From NCBI GenBank assembly GCA_963995505.1, contig OZ023187.1, positions 20,064,584-20,128,583 of the forward strand: a stretch of 64,000 nt of DNA, given 5' to 3'. The notes below the pieces were generated by a model, which saw only the letters and a program-made list of their open reading frames with translations, was not told where the DNA came from and did no database searches. This document shows, piece after piece, positions 22,479 through 33,279 of the stretch (the first letter of the stretch is position 1; the number at the start of each line of letters is the position of its first letter). Made by a program: the position numbers and the translations under genes. Source of the DNA: Hypericum androsaemum. Lineage: Eukaryota; Streptophyta; Magnoliopsida; Malpighiales; Hypericaceae.

Positions 22479-24403
22479 ATCTCCACCTTGGACAAAATTC
22501 CAAAATCAATCGTCTTCTCAAGCTTCAAAGCTCATCGCCCACATCAGACCATCTTCACTCTGTTTGTGCCTCTTTCAGTAAGCTTCATACTCAACATATC
22601 ATCACCCGCCTCAATCTTGAAAACTCTACCTCGAATGGAATCTTCCACAAGTATCTCAACAACATATACTCACCTCGGGTCTTCAACTCCGGAGGAACCA
22701 ACACAATGGGAGAAAATCTTCATGCGAGCAACACGAGAGTTTTTCATATTGGAGAAAACCACTCCACCTCCACGGAAAACCTCCACATTCATGTGGACAC
22801 CGACTGTTGGGGTTACAACGCCGAACGAACACCAATCTCAGTCCAAATAAGAGATGAGGACACCAGCTATAGGCTTTTACATCACCTTCGCGTGATCACC
22901 TTCTGGACCTCAATCTTGGAATTCTCTACCAGCTACAAGACTTTACATCACCTTTACGTGAACACCTTCTGGACACCAAGCTTGCTGTTGCTATTACACC
23001 TCACTCCTCCATCCTCGTGGGCAACCAAGGGATGCACTGCATAACCTGTGAGTCAAAACAAAACGGATACTTGTACCAAATCTTCGCCTTCATCGTCAAC
23101 GAGTAACTAGTACAAACAATGTTCAAGGTCTTCACACGATGCACCTCTTGGTCCAACACGATACGGTCACTCCATGACCAATCAACAATGAACCCAAACA
23201 GACTCGATCAAATCCTATAGAACAAGGGAGTCTCTAGAGAAAGAAGTCGCCTCAGGCTCCTCTAACTTTCTCACACCACTCTTGACTACACATATAATAC
23301 CACATACATGTATAGGAGATACCATTGGACCCGAGCTCAAAGTCCAATAAGATTTGGGTCAAACACCCAACAAGTCTCCACCTTGAACTAATTCAGATGA
23401 CTAATCTTCAACTGTGAATCTCCAAGACCTGAACCAATCTTCAATTCAACAGGACCCCAATCTGGCCCTTCCTTGGTCAAATTCTTTAACTCGGACAAAC
23501 AAAATCACCACGCCCATCAAACTCGGCCCAAACTTCATGATCCAAAATAAGACCCAGACATTTAAGCCATTAATCAGTCTACTTCCAAGGATCAACCATA
23601 ATTCAGCCCAAATTAACCCAAAAAATATGTCAATCCCTTACAAATCAGCCAAACAGTTGACTTTTAGTCAATTTGTTGACCAAAAATCAAACCAATCAAA
23701 CTCTTATTGACCAGTCAGCCAAGAACCACAAATTAGGGTTTCTTCACCAAGGGAGGCATAGGGCGGCGGCGGCGGAGGACCACCATGACGGCGGCCGGCA
23801 ATGGCTGGGACGGCGGCTGGGTTCCTTCCCCTTGACGGTGTGGCGACTACTGGCTGACGAGGTGGTCAGGTAGTCTCCTTCTCTCTCCCCGACCTCTCTC
23901 TCTCCTCTATTCGATAGGGTCTCTCTCCTCGACCTTCATCAGCGACGGGGACGCAGCGGTCGGGAGGTCGGGCTCTCCTTCAACGACGAATGGCGGACGA
24001 AGAGCGGGGAGCTTCTCTCTCCCCGACTTCCTCTCTCCTCAAAGCTCTCTCTCCTCGCGGGAGCTTCTCTCCTCTTCTCAGCGTTGGGCAGTGGCGCTCC
24101 TGGGCTATAGCGGGGATGGAGCTCAGTCGTTCCTCGTCGACCACGGTGAGCTGGAGGCGCCATCACGAGTGGCGGCGGTCCTCGGGCAGACTTCGTGCCG
24201 GCGCTCCTCCTTCTCCAAGGGTTTAGAAAACCCTAATTCTGATTTTCCCCAAATTGGCCAAAAAAAATACTGAATTGCCCTTGATCACAAGCAGCCCCAA
24301 TTTTTGAACAATAACCACAATGCCACTGCCTTACATGCCCAATCTGATTAATTTTTTTATAAATGATTTTACCAGATCAGCTCCAAAAGCTTTGATACCA
24401 ATT

Positions 24404-24745
24404 TGTTAGGGCAGCGGAAGCATAAACACGGATGTGTAAAACACCCATAACAAATTGTACGAGGTAGGAAGAATCGAGGACACACGATATTACGTGGTTC
24501 AGTCAATAGACCTACTCCACGGGGCCGAGACGATCATCACTATATTATGTGGAGATACATGGTATATAAGCCATAGGGGAGGCGGTGCCTCAAGCCTAAC
24601 TCTCTAGTGCCTATACTACCATGACCAATTAAGCCAAGACCAAAGAACTCCTAACCCCTAGCCCTCTATATATATAGGTCAAGCATAATATGCTTTACAT
24701 TAGGAAATAGCTATTCTATTTAGGAATTTGGGACAAATCCTAACA
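24404..24745 (-). repeat. 5' LTR (right) of the coding-less LTR element
   Basis: Partner of the left LTR; the TATA-like box here is CTCTATATATATAGG. The primer site follows directly. Confidence 0.8.
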
Positions 24746-25117
24746 AAGTTGGTCATCGTCCTCGTCCTTCTCACCTTCATTCTCGACTGCAGAATCTTTT
24801 GATCCTGATGTTCCAGACGCCGAGTAGCACTATCGTCATCCTCGCCTCCTCCTCCTTCTTAATGTCGCCGTCGAGCTCCCCAACTGCTTGATTCTACGGT
24901 CTCCTCGCCTCCACTGGTTTTGCCGTCCTCGTTGTTGTCGAACTTGGTCATCGATATCTGCCAAAACTAGCTGACTTAGATGGAGGTGCCTTTTGTGGTG
25001 GCGAGGGAGAGGTTGAGTTTCAAGGTGGAACACCATGGAAGAGAGAGGGGATAGAGTTGGAGAGGAAGAGAGGGGGAAGGAATACGATTGGTTTTTCTTT
25101 TTAAAAAACTTAGCTCA

Positions 25118-25262
25118 CATCAGTTTTTTTTCCACGTCATCTTTTGTTCCCGAAATTTTCAAGTTCTACAATTGAATGGTAGTTTTAGATAAATACAAGG
25201 AGTTTTTTGGGAGTTTTCATAATACAGGATTTAAAGTATCTATTTCTAATAATATATGGTAC
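25118..25262 (-). repeat. right inverted repeat of the outer element
   Basis: Reverse-complement match of 14104-14218, with small gaps. Confidence 0.55.
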
Positions 25263-25591
25263 TAAATTTTTTTTATCCCTTTTATTTTTATTTGATTAAC
25301 ATGCCGAAGGTCCTCGGGAATCTCTTCCGACAACTTGATTTCCATTTTTTAAAGAGGATTGTTCACTCTCCACTTTGTAAATGTCAATGGATGGGTTCAA
25401 TGGGAGAAAATATCTTTCGTCCGACACTGGCCACATGGGCTCACATGGATGTCCAAGTTGGAGTTTGGGCTAGGCCCATCCATGACCTTGTAACCCATTT
25501 GATAAATCAATATTGCGCTTGAGCCCACTTGTTCCATCCAATCCAATTAATAGCTTATAAAGAGAGTATCATATACCAACACATAAAGGAG
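25263..25591. other. intergenic stretch, nothing recognised
   Basis: Contains GGGAGAAAATATCTTTCGTCC and a few short frames, none with recognisable similarity. Confidence 0.35.
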
Positions 25592-26715
25592 CCTGGATTC
25601 GGTGCTATTCTGTACCATACAAATTAAGGGCAAAAAAATCAAATGACATATGGGAGTGGAGAGAAGTTATGCGCACGGGAGCGGGGTTAGAGTTAATTCT
25701 TTTTTAATTAATTTTTTTTAGTATATCATAATAAATCAAACTAAAATATTATTTTAATTCACTATATAATTTTTTATTAAAAATTATATAGTTTATTATA
25801 AGTATTATTAATTTGTCATAATTGGGAATGTCATTTGTCATAACTGTGAATATCTTATAACAATATCGGGTATGCCATTTGTCATAACTGCATATGCTTT
25901 TTGACAATATCGGGTATGCCAATTGTCATAAACATGTATGCATTTTGACATAACCAAGTATGTTTTTTGACATAACCAGATATCCCTTTATTTCAAGAGA
26001 GAAAGATGTTGGCAATGGGTTCTCATAAACAGGTATGCCTTTTGGCAATACCGGGTATGCCTTTTGGCATAACCAGATGTCTTTATTTCAAGAGAGATAG
26101 AGAGATGTTCGCAATGGGTTCTCATAAACAGGTATGTCTTTTGGCAATACCGGGTATGCCTTTTACTATAACCAGGTATGCCTTTTGACATAACCAAATA
26201 TGCCTTTTAAAATGAGCAAATATCGAAGACCACACCAACTTGGCTCTCATATTACAAAACAGAATTGCCAATTACCCACACAAACAAACAAACAAAAGAG
26301 TTTAGGATGGAAGGAGACGTAAAAAGGGAAATTGACCAAATCCTACACCAGTAGGGGCGAAATCAATCAAATCATCCTAGAAATCGACCCAATCACCCCC
26401 CAAAAATTCAACTCTTTTGATTTTTTTAATTTCACCTCCGAGCTTCCCCGACGAGCGTTAGTGTTCGATTTATTAGGGGGAGAGAGAGGAAGAGAAAAGT
26501 TTGTTTAAAGTTTAGGAGAGAGAAAGTGAGGGGATGAAGAAAAAATGGAAGAAAGGGAGAGAGGAAAGGGAAGAGAGACTAGGTTAAAAATCCGAGAATA
26601 CCCCTATCAATCGTGATCCGTTATATTTAAGAAAAAGGAGATGGTACACATCTAATGACTCATAATAGATTATGTACCGTACCTAACCACTTTAGTGGTA
26701 TCACTGAATCCAACT
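25592..26715. mobile_element. inverted-repeat element with GTATGCC minisatellite core
   Basis: Begins GGATTCGGTGCTATTCTGTACC and ends, reversed, GGATTCAGTGATACCA, a short imperfect terminal inverted repeat. Inside, from about 25810 to 26215, units of 23-27 bp built on GGTATGCCTTTTGGCATAACC are repeated, many of them partly palindromic. A 97-99 bp block (25978-26074) is also duplicated head to tail (26075-26173). No transposase. A GA-rich region 26460-26580 follows. The 5.3-5.9 kb and 58.8-59.3 kb regions have the same architecture. Confidence 0.5.
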
Positions 26716-27280
26716 TCCACATGAAGGTGGCAAAATACTTATACAACTTTTAACAGTGTTATTCTAGCATAATTAAGGCTCAAGAGTTTTCGAGTTCGAA
26801 TAATTAGAAATATAATAATATTAAAATTTTATTGAAAATATTTTGCCACCTTTCAAAATTTTTACTCGGCTTAAATCTGGATTAATCAGTATATTGCTAT
26901 CTGAACATCAAGTGGTATAAAAAAAAGACAAATAGTATCATATTTTATTCATGAATAATTTTTTAATGAAATAATACAGAGACAAATACATAAAGGGAAG
27001 AAGATAAACCTCTACATTGAAAGGTGTACTCCCCCTGTAGATAAATGGAAAAAGCAAAAAGATCGAATTACATCCTCGGCTGATCAAAAAGTACAGTTAC
27101 TATCTCTAATCAAAATTAGATCATATAACACCCTAGACTTATCAAAATGTGACATTGATATCTTTAGATAATTTTTCGGGTGGTCGGCACGACACATCAC
27201 CAATTTACCTAAACAAAAACTATCCACCCTTAACTAATGAATATAAACAAATAACCTAGTCCTCCCTCTAAAGCTTCGTC
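26716..27280. other. AT-rich intergenic stretch, nothing recognised
   Basis: Upstream of the pentatricopeptide-like relic. No promoter or coding features stood out. Confidence 0.35.
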
Positions 27281-27289
27281 CTAAAACAA

Positions 27290-27572
27290 CTGCAAGAAGG
27301 ACTCCTTCGGCGTCCTCACCGCTCGCCGCTACTAAGTTCAGCCACCTCCCCTACGCCTCTTCGCTTGTCTACTCCATGTTTTGCTCTCGGTACCTCCCCC
27401 ACGTTAAGGCCTGGTCCGCCGTCCACGCCCGTCTCGCGGCCTCCCCTGACACCTTTTACTGTTTTGGGCTGTTCTCCTCCGCCGCGTCGGCCGCCTCTCG
27501 GACGGGTCCATGGCCCGATACAGGGTCGTTCAATAGTGCCCTCAATGCCTGCGCTAACCTGGGTGATAGGGA
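27290..27572 (+). pseudogene. pentatricopeptide-repeat-like protein, 5' part, interrupted by copia 2
   Basis: A GC-rich open frame with codon composition unlike its surroundings reads KFSHLPYASSLVYS, then HVKAWSAVHARLAASPDTF and, just before the insertion, GSFNSALNACANLGDR. After removing the copia element and one copy of the target repeat the frame runs on directly into ETFLQLFGG at 36885. FNS-LNACANLGD---FLQLF is the typical helix-turn-helix wording of a pentatricopeptide repeat, an organelle RNA-binding protein family. Only about 110 codons remain, so this is a relic or the first exon of a longer gene, killed by the insertion. Confidence 0.55.
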
Positions 27573-29495
27573 TGTTAGTATAAATGTCCTAGAGACAATC
27601 GTAATAAGGACATTGTACTAGATCATATTCAGTTGTATTATTAATTTATATTAATAATATTCGGCATTACATAAAATGGATATAATGTTTGATTGTTTGC
27701 GTATATTCATATTTATGTTCCCATAAACTAATGTTGTTATAGAGAATGTGAGATCTCGGATGACTATGAACATAGTTCTTAAATAGCCCCAATCAATGAT
27801 CATCGAGAATGAGATATCAATGATGCGATTGAAATTAGTGTACGATCTGGATCATATCCTTAGAGGATGTAGTTGTTCTCACAAATACGAGATACTAGGT
27901 ATTTCATGATGGATGCACAGATACTTTGGAGAGTATTGACATACCCGACCGAGAAACCGTTTGGTGTATTCTATTTACGTGTCTACGGTAATATCGGTTT
28001 GTGGAGTAGTGAAATAGTCCTCAGACTTGAGGTCAATACGCACGACATGTATGGAGTAATGGACTTTGATCATGACCGACGCTTGCACTCCTGACGGGGT
28101 AGATATGGCATGTTTCAAGTACATTGCGAAGTATATGTGCGTCGTAGTTGAGCCAAGAATAGGATTCATTCTTCTAATAGACTTGGAGAGAATACTTATC
28201 TTCTCATAATTAATTGGATCGTTAGTCATTGGCCAATGCACGTCATTTTAGAATGGTGTCTAAAATGACAATATGATCAATTAATTGAATGAGATAATAT
28301 GATTAAGTTATTTGAACAGACACATAATCATGTTCTAGACTTAATCGAGTATTCATGAATGAACGGATCATACCACTATGAGCTTCACATTACAGTTAGT
28401 TGCAGTATCCTCGCAACGTACCTCATATGTTGAGATTGTCTGGTTTATTGTCTAGGGTTAAACTAAGACCATTAGTTTGACTAATCGCTTGACATATGAG
28501 GACCTATAGGTCATACAACAATAGTCTTGGTTACGAATTGAAGTTGGTTAAATTAAATATTGATTTGATCAAGAATATTTAATTTAAAGAGAAAAGAATT
28601 ATAATTTTATTAGATAGAATTATAATTATAATTATTTAATTAAATTAGATTAAATTAAATAATTTTATGTATATATATATATAGTAAATATGTTAGACAT
28701 ATTGACTCGGTCAAGAAAATATATTCTGTAGGGACCTCTTTGCAAATTTGAGAAATCTGAAATTGTAGATAAGCTCCCGGGGCTTTTCTGAAATTTTGGA
28801 TGATTAATTACGGTATGGTACCTAGATTAATCATGATATTTCAATTTGGTCCCTGCTTAATTAGAGGGACTTATTTGTAATTTTATCTACCTAGAAATTT
28901 ACCGTTTGGCCCCTGGACTATTGTTAAAATTATATTTTAGTCCTCAGATGTTTCTGTACCTTTTTGGGTTTTCCAAAAATTATATTTTAGTTTCTGAATT
29001 AATTTTAAAAGGGTGAGTGGAAGGTGTTGGTGGTTGCCACCAATAATCCCATTTGGTATTAATTAATTTTCCTCATTGTGAGGCTAGAATTAATTCTCAC
29101 CTACTACCTTTACCATTTCCTTTACTATAAATGGGTGTGTTTGTTAAGTCATTCACACACCAAAATTCCTATACATAAAGGATTGTAGAGAAGAGAATTC
29201 TTAGAGAATTCTCACTACATATATTTCTCTAGTTAAATCTTCGTTGAGAATTGTCCTAGCAAATTCTCCGAAGAATTCAACTGTCAAAGAATTCGTAGAC
29301 GAGGACTACGTGGATACCATAGTAGAGGATTCGATCCACGAAGAGTTTCGATCTACGAAGATTTGTAAGAACTCTCTAACCATTTTGTTATATCAGAGTT
29401 TATGTTATACAGCCAAATTAGAAGTTCGGTTTTGGTGAAAATTTTAAGCTTCCGCTGCTACGACCTTGGAGGTTCGTACTGCTAAAATTCCAACA
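27573..29495 (+). repeat. 5' LTR of copia element 2
   Basis: 1923 bp, TGTTAGTATAAATG ... TTCCAACA. A TATA-like CTATAAATGG lies at 29125-29134. It has a short TA run (28671-28684). Confidence 0.9.
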
Positions 29496-29497
29496 AT

Positions 29498-29510
29498 TGG
29501 TATCAGAGCT
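29498..29510 (+). promoter_or_regulatory. copia 2 primer-binding site
   Basis: TTGGTATCAGAGC three bases after the 5' LTR, the complement of the 3' end of plant initiator tRNA-Met. Confidence 0.9.
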
Positions 29511-31060
29511 AGGCTGGTTTTTATGGCTGTATACATAAAATTAATGAGTTCTTTGTGTACATTTTGGAATTTACTTTCTGTATGAAATCCATAAGAACTT
29601 AAGGTATTTGTAAGATATTTGGCCAAACCGACGGGCGGCCGTCCACGACGGAGATGGCCACGTGCCGAATCACCGAGCACGAAAACCACCGACGAGCTCG
29701 GCTCGTCAACGGCGGCGTCGCAGTGGTGGCGGTGAGCACCGGTGAGCTCGCCTCGTCGAGCGGTCGTCGAGCTCCATATCAGGCTCGTTCGGTCGTCAAC
29801 GACGGCGACGTCCACGCGCCGAATCACCGCGCACGGCTACCACAGACGAGCTCACCGCGTAGCGGGCGTCATCGTGGTGCCAGCGGTGATCGCCGGATCG
29901 GCGTCAATCGTCGCGTGTCGTCGGATTAAATTTCTGACCGCTTCATCGACGGATTACGGCAGACACACGCCGAGAATCGACGACGGAGACCACCGGCGAA
30001 CTCGTCAGGTCGCGGGCTACGCCTGGCGACCGGTGGTGTCTGCCGGAGTGTCGCCTATCGGTCGTTGGTGATCGGGGACTAATATGCAATTATCCCAGGG
30101 ACTTGGTCTTGGAAATTTGAAATTCTCCAGGGGCTTGCTTCCAATTTCGTAAAATCTGAATTTGCAGATATGCCCTTGGGGTGTTTCTGAAATTCGGCTT
30201 TGGAGGTTAATTATGGTATGGTACGTGAGTTAATTATGGTATGGTACCTGAGTTATTTGTAAATTTGCTTGTATGGAAAATTATAGTTTGGTCCTTGGAC
30301 TTTTCTTGGAGTTACAATTTGGTCCTCGGATATTTCTGAAATTTTCAGGATAGCTGACAAATTACTATTTGGTCCTGAATTAATTCCAAAATTGCAATTA
30401 GGTCCCTGGACTGAACTGAAAATAATGAATTAGACTCTAATAAGTGTTTACATTTAATTTCTAAGTTGGATCTTATGAAATTATATGTGGACAATAAATG
30501 GATCTTGTTTGAGCAAGTTAAATACCCCGTTAAAATGTTCCTCAAACTTAAATATGGTTTTCATTTAGAATGAATGATGTCTTCTGTCATAATTAAGTGA
30601 AACCGAGATTTCGTTCTATAGTATTTAAGACCAAAGTCTTTTGCTTGGAACTACGTCTTATGGAACTGTTATAAGGACATGTAAATGTCGCCGTGTGATG
30701 GTTGAAAACCACCTAAGTTATTTCACTAGCCAAAGGAAGGAAATAATGATGGGACATCGATTGGACTGGGTCCGATAACTAGGAATTGTATGAACTACAA
30801 TTGTTTTGGAGACCTACTAGTTATGATGTTACAATCACCAGCCAAAGCAGGGGTTGTGGTAGTAGGAATGTGGATCCTAGTCCATTAAGATTTATATTAG
30901 ATATAAATTTGTACTCTTCCGATGAGGTCGTTGAGTATGTGAAAATAATGGAGACAAAATAAACTTAAAGGCCGCATTTATTTTGATTACTGAATGATGA
31001 TCATAAAAAATTATGTGTTTTAATTTCCGTTTTAACTTATTTCCTTTAGGTGTGTTGAAA
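29511..31060 (+). other. copia 2 leader with GC-rich triple repeat
   Basis: 1.5 kb without gag or pol. From 29640 to 30070 it is suddenly GC-rich and made of about three degenerate 150-bp units, each with CGCCGAATCACCG- and CCAC-GACGAGCTC-like phrases. From 30075 to 30430 it resembles the middle of its own LTR (recurrent TTTGGTCC and GGTATGGTACCTGA phrases). Reading frames in the GC-rich part are probably chance. Origin unclear: captured host DNA or leader-specific repeats. Confidence 0.55.
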
Positions 31061-31488
31061 TGGCGAACATGTCATTGAGATTTATACTGGAATCAAACAA
31101 GTTGGCTAGGCCAAACTTTCTGGATTGGCACTGAAACATGCGTTTGATGCTAAGGCAAGAAAGGATTGAGTATGTGTTAGACACAACCATCCATGTTACC
31201 CCTGCGGCTGATTCTTTTGAACTTGCTACGTTTGACGTAGAGTCTCAAAAGAAGCATCAAGATGATGCAAAGCAGGCGCAGTGTGTAATGTTGCTTGGAA
31301 CGGCTAGGCCTAAGCTACATAACATGCTTAAAACTTTTGAAGGTACTACTTCGAAGGAAAGGAATGTGCTCATGGTGGGCTCCTCTTCTAGCTCTGCGTT
31401 TAAAGGCAGAAAGAAGCAGAAGAATAAGGCTAAGAATAGTTCTAAACCGAAGTTCCTTAAACCGAAGGATAATATTCAAAAGAAATAG
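31061..31488 (+). pseudogene. copia 2 gag, stop-containing and shortened
   Basis: Starts MANMSLRFILESNKLARPN; a TGA comes 26 codons in, replacing a Trp/Arg position. The frame resumes and reaches TFEGTTSKERNVLMVG, where about half of a normal gag core seems deleted, then a lysine-rich tail. The zinc knuckle just after the stop reads CLHYKRKVHWKRDC, with the second Cys changed to Tyr. Not functional. Confidence 0.75.
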
Positions 31489-31503
31489 AGGGTAGACAAG
31501 GAT

Positions 31504-32718
31504 GTGTGCCTCCACTATAAGAGGAAGGTACACTGGAAGAGAGACTGTAAAGTTCTGGCTGCTGAAAATAGGGCACTGGGTGTCTCTAGCTCCGGAATAG
31601 GTATGTTTGTTATTGAGATAAATATGTCCACTAATAGAACTGACTGCTGGGTATTAGATACCGCATGTGGATTATACATTTGTACGAATGTGGAAGGTCT
31701 CACAGAGAGCAAGGTGGTTAGACCGGGTGAAGTCATCCTATGCGTAGGTAATGGAGCACGAGTTGCTGTCGAACGCGTAGGAAAATATAGTATAGACTTA
31801 TCCAGTGGGTATAGACTGGAACTTAATAATTGTTATTTCGTTCCATCTATTACCAGAAACATTATTTCTATTCCAATGTTGGACATTGAAGGTTTTTCCT
31901 TCCATTTTTCTAATAGTAGTTGCTACTTTTCGAAAAATGATATTATTTATGGAAATGTCTCTCTTGAGAATGGTTTATATTTGTTGAATAGTGGAGATGA
32001 TGTTCTTAATGTGCAGAAAAAGAAGCTCAAATTAAGTAATCAGAAAAATTCTACCTTCTTATGGCATTGTAGACTTGGTCATGCCAATGAGAAAAGGATT
32101 GCAAGGTTAAGAAAGTTAGACTACTTAACCCCATTTGACTTTCAGTCTTATGGAAATTGTGAATCTTGTCTCAAAGGTAAAATGACTAACAAACCCTTTT
32201 CTGGGAAAGGGGTAAGAGCCAAAGAAGTGTTAGAGTTAGTTCACAGCGATGTGTGTAGACCATTACCGACTCTAGCAAGAGGTGGTTTCAGATACTTCAT
32301 TACCTTTACTGATGACCTCTCTAGGTATGGATATGTGTATCTTATGAAGTACAAATCCGAGGCCTTTGAGAAGTTTAAGGAGTATAAGGCAGAAGTAGAG
32401 AAACAGCTTGGGAAGAGTATTAAGACTCTTCGATCAGATCGAGGAGAAGAATACCTTAGCCAAGAATTCCTGGATTATTTGAGGCAACATGGGGTCCAAT
32501 CACAATGGACACCTCCTGGAACACCACAGATGAATGGTGTGTCCGAGAGGAGGAACCGAACCCTGTTAGACATGGTAAGGTCCATGATGAGTTTCTCCTC
32601 TCTTCCAATATTTCTTTGGGGTTACACACTCCAATGCTCAATCTACATTCTGAATAGGATTTCATCCAAATCAGTTGAGAGAATACCATATGAGATATGG
32701 TGTGGTAAGAAGCCATAA
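31504..32718 (+). pseudogene. copia 2 protease and integrase
   Basis: Protease motif WVLDTACGLYICTN has Ala where Gly is usual after DT. Integrase zinc region WHCRLGHAN ... CESCLKGKM, catalytic core with HSDVCRPL, FTDDLSRYGYV, SDRGEEYLS and TPQMNGVSERRNRTL follow in one frame for 404 codons until a TAA at 32716-32718. The integrase C-terminal part continues in the same frame after the stop and meets further stops near 32881 and 33163. Confidence 0.85.
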
Positions 32719-33279
32719 TTCTTACATATCAAAACGTGGGGTTGCCCCGCGTATGTGAAAAAGATGCTCACTGATAAGTTGGAATCCAAAGGTAAAAAAT
32801 GTTATTTTGTGGGATATCCTAAGGAAACAAAAGGATATTATTTCTATCTCCCTGAGAAACAAAAGGTTATTGTTTCTAGATAGGCGACATTCCTTGAAAA
32901 TGACTATGTCTATAAAGGACAAGGTCGTAAAAAGATAGAGCTTGAAGAAATTCAAGAACCACAAGGTAATGCTGAGGCTGAAGACTTGTCGAATAACCAC
33001 GATAAAGAATCAGTAGGAGCATTCAGTGATTCTCATAGTAGGAGTCTTTCACTAGGTGATAATCTTCCAGCCAGCGGGAGCTTAGTTAGGGATAACTCGC
33101 ATACGCAAGCTACCCCAATTAGACTGAATGAGGACAATTTGGATATTGTTCAATCTCCTGCTTAGGAAACGCTTGAGAGCGTAGCTCCTGAGAATTCTCC
33201 TGGCATTGATCAGTTCATCGCAGAAGAACCTCTTTACGATCAGAATGAACAGCCTACACAAATACAACTCCGTAAGTCT

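Larger units (their letters stand above)
22135..24745 (-). mobile_element. coding-less LTR element (LARD/TRIM type)
   Basis: LTRs 22135-22478 (344 bp) and 24404-24745 (342 bp) are near-identical by eye, and a perfect 5-bp duplication AAGTT flanks the whole (22130-22134, 24746-24750). The primer site TTGGTATCAAAGC is found reversed just inside the right LTR (24391-24403), and a purine-rich GTCCAAGGTGGAGATTG reversed just inside the left LTR, so the element points to minus. The 1.9 kb interior has no gag or pol. It includes a GC-rich, proline/arginine-coding stretch (23750-24240) that may be captured host sequence. It depends on another element's proteins. Confidence 0.85.
14100..25262. mobile_element. 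outer inverted-repeat DNA element hosting nested insertions
   Basis: The sequence 14104-14218 recurs in inverted orientation at 25118-25262: shared strings include CTTGTATTTATCT, AACTACC, GTAGAACTTGAAAATT and GATGACGTGG. Between them lie an inner MULE-like element, a copia element and a coding-less LTR element. No transposase was found in the outer element, so it is non-autonomous or gutted. I could not define a clean target duplication. Confidence 0.5.

Noticed and set aside
22461..23044. 129- and 112-codon plus-strand frames in the coding-less LTR element
   Set aside because: They overlap each other in different frames, resemble no protein I know and lie on the strand opposite to the element.
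29444..30071. Overlapping frames on both strands in the GC-rich leader of copia 2
   Set aside because: GC-rich DNA has few stops; the residues are Arg/Ser/Val-rich with no recognisable domain and the block is a degenerate repeat.
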